Translations under genes and position numbers: made by a program | NCBI GenBank assembly: GCA_037176845.1 | Contig: JAYKXP010000121.1 | Location: forward strand, 62,001-126,000 | Reading direction: 5' to 3' | Length of the DNA stretch: 64,000 bases | Origin: Paramarasmius palmivorus | Lineage: Eukaryota > Basidiomycota > Agaricomycetes > Agaricales > Marasmiaceae | Notes under the pieces: generated by a model | Told to the model about the DNA's origin: nothing | Seen by the model: only the letters and a program-made list of their open reading frames with translations | The model's database searches: none | In this document: in pieces, positions 59,021 through 64,000 of the stretch | Position numbering within the stretch: the first letter of the stretch is position 1 | How the letters are laid out: each line of letters begins with the position of its first letter

Positions 59021-59600
59021 CATCTCTGTGCGGATATGTTGCTCCTCCCATGCTTTTCGAACGTTGAGGCGGCTGGAATGTTACGCGTCGTTTGGTCGGA
59101 TGCAAGGGAAAGGATTATACCTAATTCAACCAATCAGGTACCCAGCCATATGAGGGACAAAAGAGACGTACCTGCATCCAAGAGCATTGACTGAGCCATC
59201 GTGGTTGAAGAAGCTGGAGTTCGTCAAGATAAGCAACAGGTGATAAACAAGACGAGGGAGACGTACCTCCAATTCCCGTCGAACCATTCATTGTAGCATT
59301 TCCCGATTTCCCGAAATGTCTTCCAATGAAACACTCGTTGATCGAGAAAACGATGAACCTTTGAATCACCGAACGTTGGGAGTCGTGGTTGTAGTCGAAG
59401 AAAGAAAAACGAAACGACAGGGCGTAGGGTTACATGACGTCACCCCAGGCACACTCTAACACGGCTTCCTTGGCTCAGTTCGTTCACCACCCCATATTGC
59501 TAAGCTATCGCTAGGTCACAAGTTCGAAGCTTGCAGGGAGCATATGCAGTGAATAGTGGTTTTGCTTGCCCCAAAAGTACACCTACGACATCCGAGCCTT
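59020..59600 (+). repeat. R repeat, copy 4 (most complete)
   Basis: Carries every block of the family in order: TGTGCGGATATGTTGCTCC, GGAATGTTACGCGTCGTTTG, GATAAACAAGACGAGGGAGA, AATGAAACACTCGTTGATCG, the TGACGTCA site (59435-59442), and a tRNA-like module (A box about 59468-59484, B box about 59517-59530, tail CAGGGAGCATATG). Confidence 0.75.
59464..59543 (+). repeat. tRNA-like (SINE-type) module, copy 5
   Basis: A box CTTGGCTCAGTTCG and B box CAAGTTCGAAGC with the shared tail GCAGGGAGCAT. Very close to the module in copy 3 at 52115-52196. Confidence 0.6.
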
Positions 59601-59794
59601 AGCCAGGGGGCTTTAGTGATCTTGTTGTAATCACTGCCGCGGAACCGTAAAATGGACAGTTATTGACAACCGTCGTTATGAACAGCTCCCGCAACGTGTC
59701 GCCATACTCCAAAGGTATATAACGTACGTCCAATTGTCGAACCATTGGGAGAAGAGGCGATGTTGTACTAAGTTCTGAAAAGTCTTCCAATGAA

Positions 59795-60080
59795 GCAGCC
59801 GTTGATAAAGAAGAAGAAAGAGACTAACGTTTGCATCAGCAAACATTGGTGGTCGTAGTTGAAGAAAGAAAAGCAAAAATTCAAACAACAGGGCAGAGGG
59901 TGCATGTGTCGGACCACGCCCTAATCCCGGCGCTTCCTTGGCTCAGTTCGCTCACCGCGACGTACTATTATGCAATCGCGAGTGCCGCAAGTTCAAAGCT
60001 TGCAGGGAGCATATGAATAGTAAGGTGTGTTTTTTTCTCCATGTCCAAAAGTACATCTACGGCATCCGGGTTACTCGGAT
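59795..60080 (+). repeat. R repeat, copy 5 (3' half) with tRNA-like module
   Basis: Starts with AATGAAGCAGCCGTTGATAA, a variant of copy 4, lacks the TGACGTCA site, and keeps the tRNA-like module at 59932-60012 (A box CCTTGGCTCAGTTCGCT, B box CAAGTTCAAAGC, tail TGCAGGGAGCATATG). Confidence 0.65.
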
Positions 60081-60084
60081 TTGC

Positions 60085-60695
60085 AAGAGGTTCACGTTCC
60101 AATACCTTTTGATGCGCTTTCTTGGCTCAGTTCGCTACACCACTGCCGCATTGTGGGATGACCTACTGAGGTAGCAAGTTCAAGTCTTGCCGGGCGCAAT
60201 AGGTAGTCGCGACAGGAGTACAATTTTTACTTGCACTGGCACAATTTCTTTTCTTCGTGGCTTCAATACTCGGAGAAACATGCGATGAGAGGTTGACAAA
60301 ATGACACGAGTGACTTCGAATGGATGCGGGAATCGAGCCGGTGAGGTGAAATGTCCATGTCCTCGGCAATTATCTCTCAAAGTACTGTAACTTCAAGTGC
60401 CAACGGAAACAGTGATTATGCAACACGTTTATCTGTCCTGCTCCGCCGGACCTAGAAGACTTTATGAGACACCTACGACTCGGAGAAACAAGAAGAATCT
60501 GTATCCCAATTCACCACCGAGCTAGGCCGAGAACAGTGGATTGTTGCTCGACGCTGGAACATACTCTTCGCGCAGGTGAGCTTCCTTGCAATCTACCAGT
60601 AGAAGGAACGAGTATTGAGCGATGGTGAGCCAGATATGACTCCGTTGGGGATTATGAAGTAAACCTATAGATGTCATGACCAACCTCGTGTTATT
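60085..60695 (+). repeat. duplicated segment D, copy 2
   Basis: Partner of 55690-56280. The tRNA-like module (60114-60198) has a better outer stem here (GCGCTTT against CGGGCGC, six pairs including wobbles). A short coding-like stretch, QFTTELGREQWIVARRWNIL, lies at about 60500-60580 and stops at a GTGAGC donor; in copy 1 the same place contains stops. I do not recognise the protein it came from. Confidence 0.7.
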
Positions 60696-61300
60696 GGTAT
60701 TTACTGCTCCTTTCCATGGTTAAAAAAGTACCTGTCACTGGCCGTTTAATTCCTATTCTACTTGAATGATGCTGCGCGCGTGAGGTTCCCCCGAGATATG
60801 ATAATGAAGTCGTGGAACACAGAGACGTAGAGGGTGTGTCATTGGGTGGTTTAGGGTTAGGCTTGCCGCGCTGTGATGTCACGAAATGGGAAAAAGAGCT
60901 TCGAGGTGATCAGCTTTATCAGATCTTTCGCGTGTCAAATTCAGTTTCGATATCAAAACGGAAAGACGATGTACCCTTCTCGTTCAATACTGGGAGAGCC
61001 AGAAACCGGACTGTTTTTGGACGCAATAACTGTGCTAATATACATAAGTAGCTCTCCGAGGCATCATACTCCCGACTGCGGTAACGAACAAGTCCAACAT
61101 CGACACGAAGACAATGCCCAGACAACAGCTAATACCATAAATGTTAGCCTCGCCCGACGGTTCTTCCTGTAAGGGCTTACACTCGCTGAATCTTGAGCAC
61201 GCTGGGTCGTTACTGTGCGCTATGCCACTCTCCAAATACTTGGGAAATCTTCAGATCCTGATTTGTCACGCTTCCATGTTTTCCCACCTATGGAAAACAG

Positions 61301-62401
61301 TTAATCCCGGAATTTGTGGTTGAAGCATGAAAGGAACACACAAGATGCATGCCACGTCCTCAAAGAGGGACACACTTCCCCAAATCTCTTCACAATCTCG
61401 TACTCCTTCGCCTTTTCATCTGCTCCCCAAGGAAACCAAAGCCATTGTAAATGCTCGAGCCGAGAGAATTTGCCGAGATGTTGCATGATCAAGTCTATAT
61501 CTGCCTTTGTGTGTATCAGTATTAATCAAGAACGATATATACATTGCATTGACAACAAACTTCGTTCGGAGGTTTAACGACACCAATAGGGTCGAAGAAT
61601 AAGTGGGTTATATAAGGTATTTGACGGGCGAGCGCGCAGAATAGATCAATATGCTGTGCATCTCGAAAAATGGATAGCTCCAATTTCGCATTGTTATTTC
61701 CTTGGGTTGCGGATTGGATAGCATTTACCATTTCCACGTAGTCGCCGACAAACACAAGCTCTGACCAATATGCCTGGATGGATTGAAGACTAGGAGCAGG
61801 ATTCGCGAGTAGATATGTGACGATATCGTTCGGAGCAGAGATATATTGTAATCTGGGTAAAGGAGGGGATTCATAATTATAATATGGGAAACCGTATCTG
61901 TTGGATTGCGGATGAAACTTGATAGATTCGAGTGATTGGTTATGTCGACGTAAGAAGTCCACTTGGCCGGGGTTGAGGTTTACAGTTCGAACAGAAGAAA
62001 TTCGCGGAAGATCAATGGCTGCTAATGTAGAAGCGGGGATTATAGACGTGATCAAGGTGAGGTTTGAAATGTTTTTTAGATATGAGAATGAGTGTGTTGG
62101 CCTATGTCTAATCCCGAATCGATTACTGGATACATCAACTCCGACATGAACAATTGATAAAGTCTGAGCGATCAATCACGTACCAAATATCCAGACTTTT
62201 TACATATCCTGCGAGTTCGGGATTACGAATAATTGTCTTGAAGAGCAAAACAACTCGACTGATTGGCCCAGGAGCGACGCACTGATATAACAGTGGTACG
62301 CCTAACCTGTACAACGCCCGCGAGACCAAGCTCGTGCTCACAAGTTCCTTCTTGGAGCACGTTTCTAGAATCTTTGTCCAGATCTCTGGAGGGATATTCA
62401 T
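61301..62401 (-). CDS. F-box protein
   Basis: Three exons (62401-62184, 62125-61561, 61504-61301) splice to 329 codons. The N-terminus is an F-box: IPPEIWTKILETCSKKELVS, then TSLVSRALYRLGVPLLYQCV. The rest reads like the irregular leucine-rich part of fungal F-box proteins (SYLKNISNLTLITSIIPAST, PRISSVRTVNLNPG, and FSRLEHLQWLWFPWGADE with a final CPSLRTWHA). F-box proteins link targets to SCF ubiquitin ligases through Skp1. Mushrooms carry hundreds of such genes, and the target of this one cannot be read. Splice sites are good (GTACGT...ATCCAG, GTTTGT...ACAAAG), and there is no sign of decay, unlike its surroundings. Confidence 0.75.
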
Positions 62402-63495
62402 CGTCGATACTTTCTGTTGACCGAAACCTGAGAAAGGTGGTCGTGGTGGTAAAAGGTAGAGTAGATCATCGATTATCGATCAACAGTGACAGGACAACCC
62501 TCACGTGGTAAGGACCAGCGCTTGTTATTTAGCGCCGGTTCAATGCAGTGGTGAGGCGGCACTGATTATGTCCTAGAAACCCAACCGATGAAGTAACCGT
62601 GGATAAAAAAAGATAGGAAAGACAAAACATCGGAAGGACGTGTGTAATAGCTCCCTAGACGAGACGTCTAGGTATGGTAGCTTGGAGCCTTAATTCACCC
62701 GAGACCTGGACACAACGAGGTTTTATAACGTAGGTACAAGTGCTGGGCAAAGTAAGACTAACGAAGGTAAGGAAATGAGCTTGTTTATGTAGTGGTGGTC
62801 CGGGTAAACGGGTAATAGGAATCCGGAGATGGTAAGTAACGCGTGAATGTTGGGATGTAGGCGTAGGCGTTACAACGTGGTCGTGGTCAAAGGCAAAAAC
62901 ACGAACCGATGAACTCACCTCAGACGGTAAACGTTTACTTGCAGGAGCAATGCCTCCTTGGCTCAGTTTGCTAGAGCGTAAGCTTCATACCATCGTGTAT
63001 GACCTTGCCTGCAGCGATATAATCCTGAGGTTGTTTGAAACAAATAAGTAGTCGGTATGACGAAGTGACTCACCTATATGCCTATCCCCTCTCTTTCCAT
63101 TATCGCCCTTTGCTTTTGTTCAACCCCTCTGCCTGAAATAAAAACGGGAGATAAGCCGCAGTACGAGGTAGAGTCAAAAAAGCGGGTTTGGAGATGTTAT
63201 CCGAATGCCATGAGCGTGAAATCATTATCGGCGCTTGATGGCCCCCTGAAGAAATGGCATGTTCAAACATTTAAACCCTTTACGTTTGGGATTGACCTCG
63301 ATATAACGCCATTGAGATCTTCGGTGGGACTCCACATAGTGATGGAATAGCTACTCGAGTACTAGCAGGGGAAGTTTAACCTTCCTTGAAGCCGTCGCGA
63401 AACTGTAGACAGGACCGGAAGATGCAGGCTATGGAGCAGCAAGTGCAAATTATACATTCAATATAGATCTACACTGTATGACGTTGAGGTGGCAT
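62402..63495. other. intergenic with a weak tRNA-like trace
   Basis: No gene recognised. A plus-strand frame at 63078-63350 starts with an ATG (MPIPSLSIIALCFCSTPLPE, signal-peptide-like) but has no other support. At 62951-62975 CTCCTTGGCTCAGTTTGCT repeats the A-box half of the tRNA-like module, without a clear B box. Confidence 0.35.
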
Positions 63496-64000
63496 TCAAG
63501 TTGATTCTTCTACTTTCCACTTTCCATAGGGCGGAGGAAGCCTCTCATATGTCGATGGAACTGGACCACCATCCACACTATGCCGGACTTGCACTTCCAT
63601 TGTTGTATCTTCTACTATGTTTTCCTGGAATGATGGATCGAAAAATCTCTGCTTCTTGGAAGCGGGTACATTGTGTGACGAATCCTGGATGGGGAACCCG
63701 GAAATAATCATGTTTTGATCCGTCATAGTGGCACGGCCTCGGATTCTGAGGACGGCGAAAACGCACATACTACCGACGATGATCGTCCCTAATACAGAAC
63801 CTGTGATGATGCCTGTGAGTGCGCCACCGGAAATGCCGGAGGATCTTTGGTTGCCTCCCGTTCCCGTTTCCTGCACAGATGATGAACCTGACGATGAGAT
63901 GCTCCTTGATATTGTCAGACTTTCGCAGGCAAAGGCGTGTCCAATAGAAGCATCGTAATCAGCGCGGCATTTCTCCATTGTGTACACGCTGTTTTGAGAA
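63496..64000 (-). CDS. single-pass membrane protein with PPxY tail, 5' end outside window
   Basis: The frame is open from the right edge to the stop at 63496. It has a Ser-rich extracellular-type stretch (ISRSISSSGSSSVQETG), a Gly-rich transmembrane helix (GALTGIITGSVLGTIIVGSM), a basic border (RIRGR) and a cytoplasmic tail ending YERLPPPYGKWKVEEST. PPPY is a PPxY motif, the ligand of WW domains such as those of Rsp5-type ubiquitin ligases. Many mushroom membrane proteins share this plan (large outer domain, helix, PPxY tail). A second, broken copy lies at 57290-57600. The outer domain lies beyond the window, so nothing can be said about what it binds. Confidence 0.6.
   Translation of the reverse strand, partial: SQNSVYTMEKCRADYDASIGHAFACESLTISRSISSSGSSSVQETGTGGNQRSSGISGGALTGIITGSVLGTIIVGSMCVFAVLRIRGRATMTDQNMIISGFPIQDSSHNVPASKKQRFFDPSFQENIVEDTTMEVQVRHSVDGGPVPSTYERLPPPYGKWKVEEST

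Noticed and set aside
55727..60198. tRNA-like modules as working tRNA genes
   Set aside because: The T-arm is good, but the anticodon loop is not canonical and the acceptor stem pairs only in part. The modules are repeated and drifting.
1..64000. CRISPR arrays, prokaryotic operons or phage modules
   Set aside because: No regularly spaced repeats and no polycistronic gene order; spliceosomal introns show that the DNA is eukaryotic nuclear.

Overview
The window is genomic DNA of a filamentous basidiomycete, almost certainly an Agaricomycete; I cannot name the species. The reasons are the many 45-70 bp GT-AG introns, the gene families (TET/JBP-type dioxygenase, Spt5-like KOW protein, Plavaka transposases, DUF6532- and DUF6698-type proteins, 7TM-like membrane proteins, F-box protein), and the absence of any prokaryotic operon structure. 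All functional names come from reading motifs by eye.

Left part (1-22 kb): lineage-specific nuclear-type genes. It holds the 3' end of an unrecognised gene (61-867), a nucleotidyltransferase-fold-like gene (2171-4018, minus), a TET/JBP-type Fe(II)/2-oxoglutarate dioxygenase (5542-7219, minus), a 1005-residue Spt5-like KOW protein (8072-11309, plus), a coiled-coil protein with a possible papain-like core (12301-13443, minus), a diverged paralogue of the nucleotidyltransferase-like gene (16137-18522, plus), a C2H2 zinc-finger protein (18823-19852, minus) and an unrecognised intron-rich gene (about 20.4-21.4 kb, minus). Several spliced models close to whole codons, so these genes look intact.

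Middle part (22-43 kb): a transposon island. A DUF6698-type gene (22336-24086, minus) diverges from an intact 10-exon, 1200-residue Plavaka-superfamily transposase (24849-28939, plus). A small partner gene follows (29131-29841, plus), then a DUF6532-type gene (30596-33170, minus), a second small partner gene (33527-about 34307, minus) and a second Plavaka transposase (34466-36741, plus). The second transposase is cut off inside a codon by a young Gypsy-type LTR retrotransposon (36742-43333, minus). That element has 166-bp LTRs that differ at one base, a tRNA-Ser-type primer-binding site, gag, and a 1511-codon pol. It lacks a target-site duplication, so its two flanks were not originally joined.

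Right part (43-64 kb): a gene graveyard built from repeats. A repeat family recurs at 43.3, 49.3, 52.0, 59.0 and 59.8 kb. It carries a conserved TGACGTCA palindrome and a tRNA-like module with Pol III A- and B-box matches. Around it lie an NCS1-permease pseudogene, several 7TM-like genes or remnants, a C-terminally truncated membrane-protein gene (49894-50700), a 600-bp duplication (55.7 kb and 60.1 kb), and a broken copy (57.3-57.6 kb) of the PPxY membrane protein whose better copy runs off the right edge (63496-64000). Intact features here are an intron-containing tRNA-Gly(UCC) gene (57919-58011, minus) and a 328-residue F-box gene (61301-62401, minus).
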